A DNA stretch of 64,000 nt from positions 374,606 to 438,605 of the forward strand of contig CP051234.1 in NCBI GenBank assembly GCA_017792465.1, read 5' to 3'. Under the pieces are notes generated by a model that worked only from the letters and a program-made list of their open reading frames with translations, was not told the DNA's origin and ran no database searches. The stretch comes from Filomicrobium sp. Lineage in GTDB: Bacteria; Pseudomonadota; Alphaproteobacteria; Rhizobiales; Hyphomicrobiaceae. Below are positions 7,627-15,775 of this stretch, piece by piece (position 1 is the first letter of the stretch; the number at the start of each line of letters is the position of its first letter). A program made the position numbers and the translations under genes.

Positions 7627-9003
7627 TCACCGGTTGCGCAGGCGAGGCGCCAGGAATTCGGCGACCGCGCGCGTCACGCCTTCGTCGCGCATGTAAGCGT
7701 TGTGATAAAGCGCATCGGAAAGGATCTTCCACATCTTGTCGGGATCGCCAAAACCGCCTTCGGTTGCTTCTTCGGCGAGCACCTTTTCGTAAATGTCCTG
7801 GGCGCTCGAAAAGATGGCCTGGTCATCGACGCCGCCAAGGTTGGTTGCGTCGATGCGTGTTTCGGTGACGGTGGGGAGCGGTGGCGGGGTTCGGGTCACG
7901 CCGATCAGCGCATCGCGTGCGTCACCACCATAGGCTGCGCCGATCAATCCGCCGGTGATGAAACGGTTGATGAGGAAGGCGTAGAGGAAGGCGCCACCCA
8001 GGCGCGCGAAGAGCCATACGGCCAGCCAGCCGATGAGGAAGACAACCGGCAAGATGAGCAGGAAAGTCAGGTCGGCGGCGGTGCCGATATTGAATTGTCC
8101 GGCCATCGCCTTGTCGCGCAGCGGCTGGGTGAGGTAATCGCCGATCAGCCATAGCGTGATGGCGACTGCGATTAGGCCGGCAATCGTCCCGAAGCCTGTC
8201 AGAGATCGAATGCCCCAGGACGTCGTGACGTACGTCGGCTTGAGTTGAGCGGCGGTTTCCAGAAGGCGCATGGCTTCATCGCGTGGACTATGGATGACGA
8301 GCCAATCGTCTGGCTTCACCGTTCGCTTCAAGTTTCTTGATACGCGCCAGTGACGCGTGAGGGTGCGCAGTCCGGCCCAGAAGGCCCAGGTCGTCAGCGC
8401 GCCGATGCCGCCGAACAGGACGACGGGTTCAATCAGTTTTTCGTTGAGGCCCTTCGACCAGAGGTAGGACCAGTAGGTGACAAAGTAATAGACCATCAGC
8501 GGCGTCATGGTGAGGCCGAGCAGGACCTGAAAGAGCGCGATGATTAAGGGCACAAGTTTCAGGCGGCGCTGAAAGAATGGCGTGCCGAAGGTGACGAGCC
8601 CGGCTAAACCGCGGGCGCGCGAGACTTCGCCGACGCCTTCCATGGTGACGTTGCCGCCGTGGCTGTGTCCGATGACGGCATAGCGGCGGCCCTGGCGTTC
8701 GAGGGTTCGCAATTCCCGGGCGAGGTCGGCGGCACCACGAAGGCGATCATGGTCAGAGTTTGCGCCCGACCAGTGTAGGTGCCTCAGTTCGGCATTAATT
8801 CCGGCCGCGATGAGTTCGGCATTGAGGCGTTCGGTAAAGCCGGAGCCGCGTTGCCACCAGCGCGTTCCCTCGTCGCTGATGTCTGCGTCGTTGGTACCGT
8901 GGACCATCACCACCACGGGGGTGGCTTTGTCCGAAGCTAGCAGATCTGAAGAATTAGAAGGTGTCACGCATGCACCCCACGCTGAAGTCTGGCAGGTCTT
9001 CAC
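7627..9003 (-). CDS. Membrane-embedded alpha/beta hydrolase (lipase-like)
   Basis: A 458-residue protein. The N-terminal part is an alpha/beta hydrolase: an oxyanion-type HGTN (about 35-38) and the nucleophile elbow GHSHGGN with Ser114. After GTPF (140-143) come hydrophobic segments at about 150-178 and 192-212. A soluble stretch with SPRDEA (likely acid Asp242) follows, then more segments at about 270-291 and 310-358. A C-terminal helix with HNAYMRDEGV (likely catalytic His434) completes the protein. The hydrolase fold thus appears interrupted by four or five membrane spans. The start is a GTG at 9003; a GTG 12 codons later is a fair alternative. Substrate unknown; lipid or ester hydrolysis at the inner membrane is inferred. 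Confidence 0.7.
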   Translation of the reverse strand: MKTCQTSAWGACVTPSNSSDLLASDKATPVVVMVHGTNDADISDEGTRWWQRGSGFTERLNAELIAAGINAELRHLHWSGANSDHDRLRGAADLARELRTLERQGRRYAVIGHSHGGNVTMEGVGEVSRARGLAGLVTFGTPFFQRRLKLVPLIIALFQVLLGLTMTPLMVYYFVTYWSYLWSKGLNEKLIEPVVLFGGIGALTTWAFWAGLRTLTRHWRVSRNLKRTVKPDDWLVIHSPRDEAMRLLETAAQLKPTYVTTSWGIRSLTGFGTIAGLIAVAITLWLIGDYLTQPLRDKAMAGQFNIGTAADLTFLLILPVVFLIGWLAVWLFARLGGAFLYAFLINRFITGGLIGAAYGGDARDALIGVTRTPPPLPTVTETRIDATNLGGVDDQAIFSSAQDIYEKVLAEEATEGGFGDPDKMWKILSDALYHNAYMRDEGVTRAVAEFLAPRLRNR

Positions 9004-9379
9004 CCATCCATAGTGAAAACTGGGTGCAGGTCCAAATCCTTAGGCGCGTTTTGCTGTGTTCAGCCAGGAGGGACGTGGTCTGAGCGCCACATTATGGGGG
9101 TGGCGCACTCGCGTTCGGATGCGACAATTCCCGTGTTGATCAAGATTTTGAGACGGTCTCAGTTTACGGTGCCGCAGCCTAGGATTTTTATTCGATTTAT
9201 TTCGAATTTCATCAGCAAGGGATAAATGCACATTTTTTTTACAGATTTCTGTTTTACTATTTCAGCAAATAATAGAACGGCTCCTGTTGCTTTTTTTCTC
9301 GCTAATTTTGGGTGCCTATCTCAGTTCTTATAAATTGGGCCTTTCAAGGCGTCACGACTCGTTTGTGAGGTATATTCAA
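9004..9379. other. Divergent intergenic region with operator-like palindrome
   Basis: 376 bp between the hydrolase and the TadG-like gene. It contains the perfect palindrome TGAGAC-G-GTCTCA at 9149-9161 and then an AT-rich tract (9180-9275) suitable for a promoter. An in-frame TTG at 9287 could extend the TadG-like protein upstream, but it lacks a ribosome site. Confidence 0.45.
9149..9161. promoter_or_regulatory. 13-bp palindrome (possible operator)
   Basis: TGAGAC-G-GTCTCA is a perfect 6-bp inverted repeat around one base. It lies in a divergent promoter region. No regulator can be named. Confidence 0.35.
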
Positions 9380-10252
9380 GTGGCTGCGTTCATCGCTGAC
9401 AGGCGTGGTGCGATCGCGGTGATTTTTGCGCTGGCTTCAGCTGTGTTGCTGGCGATCATCGGGATCAGCGTGGACTATGGTTCGGCCTATCGAGCCAAAT
9501 CCAAGATGCAGCAAGCTGCCGACGCGGCTGCAATCGCCTTGGTTCGCTATGACGGAGGCGAAGATGCGCCCACCGTGGCCGCCCGAATTTATAAAAGCAA
9601 TTCCGACCTAGGGAAGGTTGTCGACGCGATGACCCAAGTCGGCGCTGGCGGTGTCGTGACGAGCGAAGTCAGTGCGGTGAATGACGTCCAAACTTCTTTC
9701 ATGGGCCTTTTTGGCTTCAAATCGTTGAATGTTGAAGTGCACAGCAGTGCTGAAGCGCCGATGGGCGTTAAGCAGGTTCGCTTCAGGGCCGATGCTGGAT
9801 CTGGATGGTGGGAAAAGACGGTGCGGCTGATGGTCGACCGTCCTGACGGTTCGGTCGAAGAGCTCGTCAACGTTCACTATGACGTCACCAATGACAAGCC
9901 GCCGAAGTCGAAAGGCATTACCGCCACGCCCACCGGGTGGGTTGATCTGGGCGATTACACGCATGCCTACTTGGAATTCAAAATCGGGCCGAAAAAGTTC
10001 GAGTTCAACAAATACTGCTCCGGATGCCCCACGACTTTAAGATCAGATGATCCTGACACGTCGGACCGCTTCGTCATCGATGGCAAAAAAATCGCAAAAG
10101 GCGTGACGCTCGATCTCTTCGACTGGACCAAATGTAGTGGGGAAAGCAAGCAGTCGTGGGAAGACGGCGGTGGTGGCGAGCCTGATATTTTCTACACAAT
10201 TGAATCGATTTGCGGGAAAAGTTCCCACGTCACTGCGCGGCTGACGAAGTAG
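9380..10252 (+). CDS. TadG-like pilus-assembly family protein
   Basis: A protein of about 290 residues starting at a GTG (9380) with TGAGG 9 nt upstream; an upstream TTG (9287) would add 31 residues. The N-terminus is the hallmark of TadE/TadG pseudopilins: DRRGAIAVIFALAS, then a transmembrane helix, then VDYGSAYRAKSKMQQAADAAAIAL. The rest (about 60-290) is a secreted-looking domain with paired cysteines (CSGC, CSGESK, ESICGK) and no von Willebrand domain that I can recognise. TadG proteins belong to Flp pilus systems, but no tad/cpa gene is nearby, so this is a solitary copy. Envelope or adhesion role inferred. Confidence 0.7.
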   Translation: MAAFIADRRGAIAVIFALASAVLLAIIGISVDYGSAYRAKSKMQQAADAAAIALVRYDGGEDAPTVAARIYKSNSDLGKVVDAMTQVGAGGVVTSEVSAVNDVQTSFMGLFGFKSLNVEVHSSAEAPMGVKQVRFRADAGSGWWEKTVRLMVDRPDGSVEELVNVHYDVTNDKPPKSKGITATPTGWVDLGDYTHAYLEFKIGPKKFEFNKYCSGCPTTLRSDDPDTSDRFVIDGKKIAKGVTLDLFDWTKCSGESKQSWEDGGGGEPDIFYTIESICGKSSHVTARLTK

Positions 10253-10425
10253 AGGTGCGCGCGGCGTTGGCGCAATGATTTGCATGTGAGCGGCTCGACT
10301 CATCTGCACATCCGATTGGTTCAGCGGTTCTAGCTGGACTTCAGGAGAAACCCGATTGCTGACGCGCGTTCGCCGGCTTGCGGTTTGCGGCGACAGTTCG
10401 GTTTGGCGTCTGTATTGTCGCTGAA

Positions 10426-10497
10426 ATGCGGTTGCCCCTTCCCTCATCTCTCGAAATCTGCAAGAAGACGCCCTATGTGACGTCCGACGCCTCCTAG
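10426..10497 (+). CDS. Possible leader peptide of thrS (23 aa)
   Basis: An ATG frame reads MRLPLPSSLEICKKTPYVTS and ends at TAG (10495-10497), inside the loop of the thrS leader hairpin. It has two Thr codons (10468 and 10480), each lying at or beside a pairing strand. No clear ribosome site precedes it and Thr is not strongly enriched, so translation is speculative. Confidence 0.25.
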   Translation: MRLPLPSSLEICKKTPYVTSDAS

Positions 10498-10509
10498 CAG
10501 GCGTCTTTT
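10465..10509 (+). promoter_or_regulatory. Candidate attenuator/terminator in thrS leader
   Basis: The strand GGCGTC (10500-10505), followed by TTTT, can pair with either of two upstream copies of GACGCC. The near copy (10486-10491, 8-nt loop) gives a terminator-like hairpin. The far copy sits within AAGACGCC (10465-10472) and gives an 8-bp alternative stem with GGCGTCTT. The two pairings exclude each other. The structure ends about 55 nt before the thrS ATG. It may instead simply terminate the TadG-like transcript. Confidence 0.5.
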
Positions 10510-10564
10510 ACATTAACCCGTCTTACCTGCGCGGTATGCAGTGATTGAGAGGAGGGCCACGACC

Positions 10565-12541
10565 ATGGCTGAAGTCAATCTCCGTTTTCCTGATGGCGCT
10601 ATTCGTCCGGTCGAAAAAGGCACGACCGGGAGCGAACTTGCGCAAAGCATCTCCAAGTCGCTGGCAAAAAAAGCCGTCGCCTTGACGCTCAACGGCGCGC
10701 TCGTCGATCTCGCCGACCCGATTGAAGCCGATGCCGATATCCGCATCATCACGCGCAACGATCCGGAAGCCCTTGAGCTCATCCGGCATGATGCCGCGCA
10801 CGTGATGGCTGAGGCCGTGCAGGACTTGTGGCCTGGCACGCAGGTGACGATCGGCCCGGTGATCGAGAACGGCTTTTATTACGACTTCGCCAAGGACGAG
10901 CCGTTCCAGCCGGAAGATCTGGAAAAAATCGAAAAGAAGATGGGCGAGATTATCGCCCGCAACGCGCCGTTCACCAAAGAGGTGTGGTCTCGCGAGGAAG
11001 CCAAAGAGCATTTCCGCGAGATGGGCGAATTGTACAAAGTCGAACTGGTCGACGCGATCCCCGAGGATCAGACGATCAAGATCTACAAGCAAGGCGAATG
11101 GCTCGACTTGTGCCGCGGGCCGCACATGACGTCGACGGGGCAGATCGGCAAGGCGTTCAAGCTGATGAGCGTGGCGGGTGCCTACTGGCGCGGGGATTCC
11201 AACAACCCGATGCTGCAGCGGATCTACGGCACGGCGTGGGCGGAAGACAAAGACCTCAAGGCTTATCTGCACCGCATCGAGGAAGCTGAAAAGCGCGACC
11301 ACCGCAAGCTCGGCCGGGAGATGGATCTGTTCCACTTCCAGGAGGAAGCGCCGGGTTCGGTGTTCTGGCACGCGAAGGGCTGGACGCTGTTCCAGGAACT
11401 CATCGCCTATATGCGGCGCCGCCAGAAGGCTGCAGGATATGTCGAGGTCAACTCGCCCGACATGATGGAAAAGCATTTCTGGGAAACGTCGGGTCACTGG
11501 GAGAACTACGGTGAGAACATGTTCACCACGGTTCTGCCGGATGAGCGCGTGTTCTGCTGCAAGCCGATGAACTGTCCCGGCCACGTGCAGATCTACAAGA
11601 ACGGCTTGAAATCCTATCGCGAGCTGCCGGTTCGCATCGCCGAATTCGGCAAGGTGCATCGCTATGAGCCCTCGGGTGCGCTGCATGGGCTTTTGCGCGT
11701 GCGTCACTTCACGCAGGACGATGCACACGTGTTCCTGACCGAGGATCAGCTCGAAGCCGAGTGTTTGGCGATCAACGATCTGATGCTGTCGATCTATGAA
11801 GACTTCGGCTTCGAGGAAGTCGTCGTCAAGCTGTCGACGCGGCCTGAAAAGCGTATCGGTGACGATGCGCTATGGGATCGCGCGGAAGCCGTCATGGGTG
11901 ATGTGTTGAAGCGCATCGAGGAGCAGGGCAAGGGTCGCATCAAGACGTCGATCTTCCCCGGCGAGGGTGCGTTCTACGGGCCGAAGTTCGAGTACGTTTT
12001 GCGCGATGCCATCGGCCGCGATTGGCAGTGCGGCACGACGCAGGTCGACTTCAACCTGCCGGGTCGTCTCGGCGCCATCTATATTGATGCGCATTCCGAA
12101 AAGCAGACGCCGGTGATGATCCACCGCGCCATGTTTGGATCGCTGGAGCGCTTCACGGGTATCCTGATCGAGAACTTTGCCGGGCACTTCCCGCTGTGGC
12201 TGTCGCCGGTGCAGGCGGTTGTCGCGACTATCGTGTCGGATGCCGACGACTATGGCCGCAAGGTGCATGAGAAGCTGAAGGCGGCGGGCATCCGTGCAGG
12301 GCTCGATCTGCGCAACGAGAAGATCAACTTCAAGGTTCGCGAGCATTCCTTGCAGAAGGTGCCGGTGATGCTGATTGCCGGGAAGCGCGAGGCTGAAGAA
12401 GGCACGGTGTCGATCCGCCGGCTAGGCTCGAAGGATCAGCAGGTGATGCCGGTCGAGGAAGCCCTCGCCATGCTCATCGACGACGCCATCCCACCCGATC
12501 TGCGCCGTGAACGCGATGCGCGGAAGCAAGCGGCGGAGTAG
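10565..12541 (+). CDS. thrS: Threonine-tRNA ligase
   Basis: A 658-residue class II aminoacyl-tRNA synthetase charging tRNA-Thr. The domains are in the normal order: an N-terminal TGS domain (1-62), the editing domain with HDAAH and CRGPH motifs (about 70-225), and the catalytic core with the zinc site [12 protein letters not shown]-terminal anticodon-binding domain follows from about 540 ([11 protein letters not shown] onward). The ATG at 10565 is chosen because GAGGAGG precedes it by 8 nt; an in-frame GTG at 10541 is not needed. It stands alone between the TadG-like gene and a REP-like cluster. A leader with competing hairpins suggests regulation. Confidence 0.97.
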   Translation: MAEVNLRFPDGAIRPVEKGTTGSELAQSISKSLAKKAVALTLNGALVDLADPIEADADIRIITRNDPEALELIRHDAAHVMAEAVQDLWPGTQVTIGPVIENGFYYDFAKDEPFQPEDLEKIEKKMGEIIARNAPFTKEVWSREEAKEHFREMGELYKVELVDAIPEDQTIKIYKQGEWLDLCRGPHMTSTGQIGKAFKLMSVAGAYWRGDSNNPMLQRIYGTAWAEDKDLKAYLHRIEEAEKRDHRKLGREMDLFHFQEEAPGSVFWHAKGWTLFQELIAYMRRRQKAAGYVEVNSPDMMEKHFWETSGHWENYGENMFTTVLPDERVFCCKPMNCPGHVQIYKNGLKSYRELPVRIAEFGKVHRYEPSGALHGLLRVRHFTQDDAHVFLTEDQLEAECLAINDLMLSIYEDFGFEEVVVKLSTRPEKRIGDDALWDRAEAVMGDVLKRIEEQGKGRIKTSIFPGEGAFYGPKFEYVLRDAIGRDWQCGTTQVDFNLPGRLGAIYIDAHSEKQTPVMIHRAMFGSLERFTGILIENFAGHFPLWLSPVQAVVATIVSDADDYGRKVHEKLKAAGIRAGLDLRNEKINFKVREHSLQKVPVMLIAGKREAEEGTVSIRRLGSKDQQVMPVEEALAMLIDDAIPPDLRRERDARKQAAE

Positions 12542-12592
12542 GACAGCTTCGCGTCACCTGTTCCGCCATCCCGCGTCTCACCTACGAACTGT

Positions 12593-12617
12593 CATCCCGG
12601 AGCCTGTCCCCGGGATG
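12593..12617. repeat. REP-like palindrome 1
   Basis: CATCCCGG and CCGGGATG flank a 9-nt loop, about 50 bp after the thrS stop. It is the first of four GC-rich palindromes sharing an ATCCC/GGGAT core. Confidence 0.65.
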
Positions 12618-12648
12618 CTTTGCTTGGCAACCGCTGGCTTTTTTCGTC

Positions 12649-12668
12649 ATCCCCGCGTAGGCGGGGAT
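12649..12668. repeat. REP-like palindrome 2
   Basis: ATCCCCGC-GTAG-GCGGGGAT is a perfect 8-bp stem preceded by CGTC, giving the GTCATCCCCGC unit seen in dispersed bacterial REP elements. Confidence 0.7.
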
Positions 12669-12722
12669 CCATTCATGGTGAGTAGAATTGGGACGGTTTG
12701 AGGAGACTGGCGACTTGGACGG

Positions 12723-12742
12723 ATCCCGCCCTTCGGCGGGAT
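12723..12742. repeat. REP-like palindrome 3
   Basis: ATCCCGCC-CTTC-GGCGGGAT is a perfect 8-bp stem, followed by GACG, so it is the inverted-orientation partner of palindrome 2. Confidence 0.7.
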
Positions 12743-12846
12743 GACGTTGGTGGGTGAAGTGGCTGTTGGCATGCTCTGCCCCATTCCCGCCGATTTCGTC
12801 AGTGCCGGTATGATGTCTGCTCGCCCGTCCTGCCGGAGTTTCCTCA

Positions 12847-13134
12847 ATGTCGTCCGACCAACACCAAGACTTTCATAACCGCGTGATGCGCGAGAGGCAT
12901 GAGCAGCAGCTCGCGCGCGATGCAGCAGAGGCGAACGCGGCTGCCGCGGAATTGATTGCCGAGCGCATCGCCGCCAAACTGGCTGAGCAAAACGACATCA
13001 TCTATCGCGTCGGGCAACGTCAGGGGCGGACCAGTTTCATCGCGTACTTGTCGCTGGTGATCGGTCTTGTTGCGGCTATTGGGCAGTTGTTCGGGCCGAT
13101 CTGGGATTGGCCGATGCTGCGGGGGCTTTTCTAG
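12847..13134 (+). CDS. Small protein with coiled-coil and one membrane segment, unknown
   Basis: A 95-residue protein. Residues 1-55 are charged, alanine-rich and probably helical or coiled-coil (RERHEQQLARDAAEAN, AAKLAEQN). Residues 62-83 form one hydrophobic helix, and the tail is aromatic (WDWPML). The topology suggests an inner-membrane anchor with a cytoplasmic helix. No family is recognised. It is bracketed by REP-like palindromes and transcribed toward the 2-deoxyribosyltransferase gene. Codon use looks like that of its neighbours, so it is probably a real gene. Confidence 0.6.
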   Translation: MSSDQHQDFHNRVMRERHEQQLARDAAEANAAAAELIAERIAAKLAEQNDIIYRVGQRQGRTSFIAYLSLVIGLVAAIGQLFGPIWDWPMLRGLF

Positions 13135-13219
13135 ATCAATTTCGGCTTAGCCGGAATGGCTGCACCACCTCGTACGCCTTTTTTTGGGGGGTGTTGGTGC
13201 ATGTTAGAGGCTTGAACGG

Positions 13220-13265
13220 ATCCCCGCCGTCATGGCGAAGCCATGCTTCGCATGGACGCGGGGAT
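13220..13265. repeat. REP-like palindrome 4 (nested)
   Basis: Outer arms ATCCCCGC (13220-13227) and GCGGGGAT (13258-13265) enclose a second imperfect hairpin built on ATGGCGAAG/CTTCGCAT. It has the same core as palindromes 1-3. Confidence 0.65.
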
Positions 13266-13306
13266 GACGCTAGTAAGATTTAGCGACGCATAAGAGGTCG
13301 GCGCTC

Positions 13307-13897
13307 GTGAGCATTTATTCAAAACAGCCGCGCATTTATCTGGCCGGGCCGGATGTCTTTCTCCCCGACGCCAAGGCGTTTGCGGAAACCAAGAAGGCGC
13401 TGTGTGCGAAATACGGGTTCGAGGGTGTGTTTCCGCTTGATGCCGAGATCAAAGAGGCGGCCTCGTTGGCTCCCGGCGAACTTGCCGCGAAAATTGCTTC
13501 CAACAATGAGGAACTGATGCGCAGTTGCGATTTGCTGATCGCCAACTGCACACCGTTTCGCAGCGTCAGCATGGATGCCGGCACGGCTTATGAGGTTGGC
13601 TTCATGCGCGCGCTGGGCCGTCCGGTGCTGGGGTATTCCAACATCGCGACGCCGTTCGGGGAGCGCTCGCGGAATTATCGCGAAGCGGGCTCAGTTGTCC
13701 CCGACGATGGCGACTTTTCCGAAACCGAGATCGAGGATTTTGGGCTATCGGAAAACCTGATGATCGATTGCGCGATTTCAGCGAGCGGGGCGCGGCTTAT
13801 TACGGCGCTCGTTGCGCCGGGAGAGGAACTGACGGACCTTGGCGCGTTCGAGGAATGCCTTGAGCTGGCCGCTGAGATCGTCGCCTTACGGTCATAG
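13307..13897 (+). CDS. Nucleoside 2-deoxyribosyltransferase family protein
   Basis: A 196-residue protein with the family pattern YLAGPDVFLPDA at the start and CDLLIANCTPFRS in the middle. The catalytic region MDAGTAYEVGFMRALGRPV contains the nucleophilic Glu. The family exchanges or hydrolyses the N-glycosidic bond of deoxynucleosides in nucleotide salvage. The start is a GTG at 13307 with AGAGG 9 nt upstream. It is 197 bp after a REP-like element and 60 bp before a glutathione transferase gene in the same direction. The physiological substrate is not evident. Confidence 0.85.
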   Translation: MSIYSKQPRIYLAGPDVFLPDAKAFAETKKALCAKYGFEGVFPLDAEIKEAASLAPGELAAKIASNNEELMRSCDLLIANCTPFRSVSMDAGTAYEVGFMRALGRPVLGYSNIATPFGERSRNYREAGSVVPDDGDFSETEIEDFGLSENLMIDCAISASGARLITALVAPGEELTDLGAFEECLELAAEIVALRS

Positions 13898-13956
13898 GTC
13901 CACCTGACGTCATGTGTAAAATCGAGCGGTATTAACGTCGCCAAGGAGCCACCCCA

Positions 13957-14556
13957 ATGAAACTATTCTGGTGCGAACAAAGCCGGGCGTTTCGCATCGT
14001 GTGGATGCTCGAAGAATTGGGTGAGCCATACGAGCGGGTGCGGGTGGATTTTCGCAGTGGAGAAATGCAGAACGAACCGGAGTTTCGGTCCGCGTCGCCG
14101 ATGGGAAAGGTTCCAGCAATCATCGACGGCAATACGAAGCTTTGGGATTCCGGTGCGATCTGTCTTTATCTGGCGGACAAATATCCGCAGGCCGGTCTTG
14201 GGGTTGCGAGCGACGATCCCGATCGCGGGCGCTTCGTTCAGTGGCTGATGTTTACCAACGCTGTCATTGAACCGGCGATGCTGGAAAAGTTTTTGGAGAT
14301 GCCCGCCAAGCCGACAACCTATGGCCATGGTGGTTTTGAGGCTATGCTGGATGTCCTCGAAGCCGGGCTTGAGCCGGGTCCGTGGGTGATGGGCGAGCGC
14401 TTTACGGCAGCCGACGTGCTGCTGGGCTCAAGCGTCGATGTTTTGGACAAGTTCAAACTCTTGCCGGACCGGCCTAAGTTGAAAGCCTATGCCGAGCGTT
14501 GCCGCGCGCGCCCAGCGCTGCAGAAGGCGTTAGCGATGAATGAGCCACTGGCGTGA
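13957..14556 (+). CDS. Glutathione S-transferase family protein
   Basis: A 199-residue protein with a canonical GST layout. The N-terminal thioredoxin-like domain has WCEQSRAFRIVWMLEELG (the catalytic Ser/Cys region near residues 6-9) and the glutathione-binding GKVPAIIDG and DSGAICLYLADKY. The all-helical C-terminal domain (about 85-199) includes GERFTAADVLLG. It is cytosolic. The substrate class cannot be resolved beyond the general beta/theta-like bacterial type. An AAGGAG ribosome site (13944-13949) precedes the ATG. A short gap leads to the next membrane protein gene. Confidence 0.9.
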   Translation: MKLFWCEQSRAFRIVWMLEELGEPYERVRVDFRSGEMQNEPEFRSASPMGKVPAIIDGNTKLWDSGAICLYLADKYPQAGLGVASDDPDRGRFVQWLMFTNAVIEPAMLEKFLEMPAKPTTYGHGGFEAMLDVLEAGLEPGPWVMGERFTAADVLLGSSVDVLDKFKLLPDRPKLKAYAERCRARPALQKALAMNEPLA

Positions 14557-14576
14557 TTTAACAAACGGACCAGCTT

Positions 14577-14927
14577 ATGCAACTTACTCACCGACCTGAA
14601 GATTTTCCCGGGTTCTTTGCGACCGTCATGTGGGTGGGGATTGGCGTCTGGCTGTTCTGGACGACACCAGGGGCTGCGTTCTTGTCGTGGCAGGCGGCGA
14701 TCTACTTCATTTTCGGGACGCTGGCGGTTGGCTTGTTCTTCGGGATCATCGGGCTGACGATGCAGCGGCTGATCCCGGTTTTGAAGCCAATGCCGGGTGC
14801 TGCGAAGCCGCCTGGCGGGGTCGCGCAGGTGGTTGGCACGCTTTATGGGGTGGCGCAGTTCGTCATCGTTTATTTTTTGGCCAAGTCGGTGGTCACCAAG
14901 CTGTTGTTTTCGGCTCCTGCGGCCTAG
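14577..14927 (+). CDS. Conserved small membrane protein, unknown
   Basis: A 116-residue protein with three hydrophobic stretches (about 13-30, 38-62, 88-110) separated by polar turns. It includes a proline-rich cytoplasmic loop (PVLKPMPGAAKPPGG). No named domain is recognised. The gene begins 20 bp after the GST stop, so co-transcription is likely. The ribosome site is weak. It is probably an inner-membrane protein of unknown role. Confidence 0.65.
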   Translation: MQLTHRPEDFPGFFATVMWVGIGVWLFWTTPGAAFLSWQAAIYFIFGTLAVGLFFGIIGLTMQRLIPVLKPMPGAAKPPGGVAQVVGTLYGVAQFVIVYFLAKSVVTKLLFSAPAA

Positions 14928-15076
14928 GAATTCGGGCTGGTCGGAGGGACGAATTTTGCCGGTTTGAATTGCTCCAAAGCAATATATTCGAATGTTTGCA
15001 TTGAATGTGGGATCGTTTCTTTCTAAACAAGGTTCGGGCCGAATTTTCGTGCCCTAATGGTTTTGCGGAGGAAACG

Positions 15077-15643
15077 ATGAAGAAATTTCTATTTGTAGTC
15101 ATTGCGGCGCTCATGGCGATGTCGCCGGCTTATGCGGCCGAAGGCGAAAATCTTCGGATCATCGATAAGGACACGAGCTTCACGGTGAAGACGCCGGACG
15201 GCGATGTCCTGATTACGCGCAAGATGACGTCGTGCGCGAAAAACAAGGGTTGGCTGCAGCCGCTCATCCCGGCTGAAGGGATCAATCCGGTCACCGAGAT
15301 CGAGGTTCTGAAGGCGCTCAACGACGATGACTTCATGGTCGTCGACATGCGTGAAATCGATTGGTTCGTGAAGGGGACGATCCCTGGCGCGATCAACATC
15401 CCCTACACCGAAATGTCGACGCGTATGGACGAATTCGGCTGCAAGAAAGCGGACGGCAAATGGGATTGCTCGGCGGCCAAAAAGGTTCTGGGCTTCTGCA
15501 ATGGTCCGGTTTGTCCGCAGAGCCCGACGGGTATGCGCGCGATGGTCCGTGAAGGCTTCCCGGCCACCAAGATCTATTATTATCGCGGCGGGATGCTCGA
15601 CTGGGACGCGCTGGGCTTCACGACTGTCGAAGGCACGATGTAA
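15077..15643 (+). CDS. Exported rhodanese-like protein
   Basis: A 188-residue protein with a clear Sec signal peptide (MKKFLFVVIAALMAMSPAYA, cut before AEG). The rhodanese core has VVDMREIDWFVKGTIPGAINIPY and the active loop FCNGPVCPQSP, with Cys141 as the probable sulfur-accepting residue and a second Cys at 146. Residues 24-70 precede the core and include a Cys (TSCAK). It is therefore a periplasmic single-domain sulfurtransferase-like protein. The ATG at 15077 follows GGAGGA by 4 nt; the upstream frame is not needed. A terminator follows. Confidence 0.82.
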   Translation: MKKFLFVVIAALMAMSPAYAAEGENLRIIDKDTSFTVKTPDGDVLITRKMTSCAKNKGWLQPLIPAEGINPVTEIEVLKALNDDDFMVVDMREIDWFVKGTIPGAINIPYTEMSTRMDEFGCKKADGKWDCSAAKKVLGFCNGPVCPQSPTGMRAMVREGFPATKIYYYRGGMLDWDALGFTTVEGTM

Positions 15644-15706
15644 GGCGCGGCCGCCTTGTTGTGGTCTGATGGGTTAGGCCACGTTGCAAGCATCTAAGCA
15701 TGATCG

Positions 15707-15733
15707 GAGCCGGGCCTTGTGTCCGGCTCTTTT
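15707..15733 (+). terminator. Rho-independent terminator after rhodanese gene
   Basis: GAGCCGG (15707-15713) pairs with CCGGCTC (15723-15729) over a 9-nt loop and is followed by TTTT. It lies between the convergent rhodanese and queF genes. Confidence 0.85.
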
Positions 15734-15775
15734 CGTTGTGGTAGGGAGCTGCTGGCGAGAGGCAGGTCCTGGCGA

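Noticed and set aside
10523-11728. A 401-codon open frame antisense to thrS
   Set aside because: It mirrors thrS codon periodicity in GC-rich DNA, has no ribosome site and no family-like sequence. thrS is unambiguous.
12593-13265. Palindrome cluster as a CRISPR array
   Set aside because: The units are self-complementary, unevenly spaced, differ in sequence and are separated by a gene; no cas genes.
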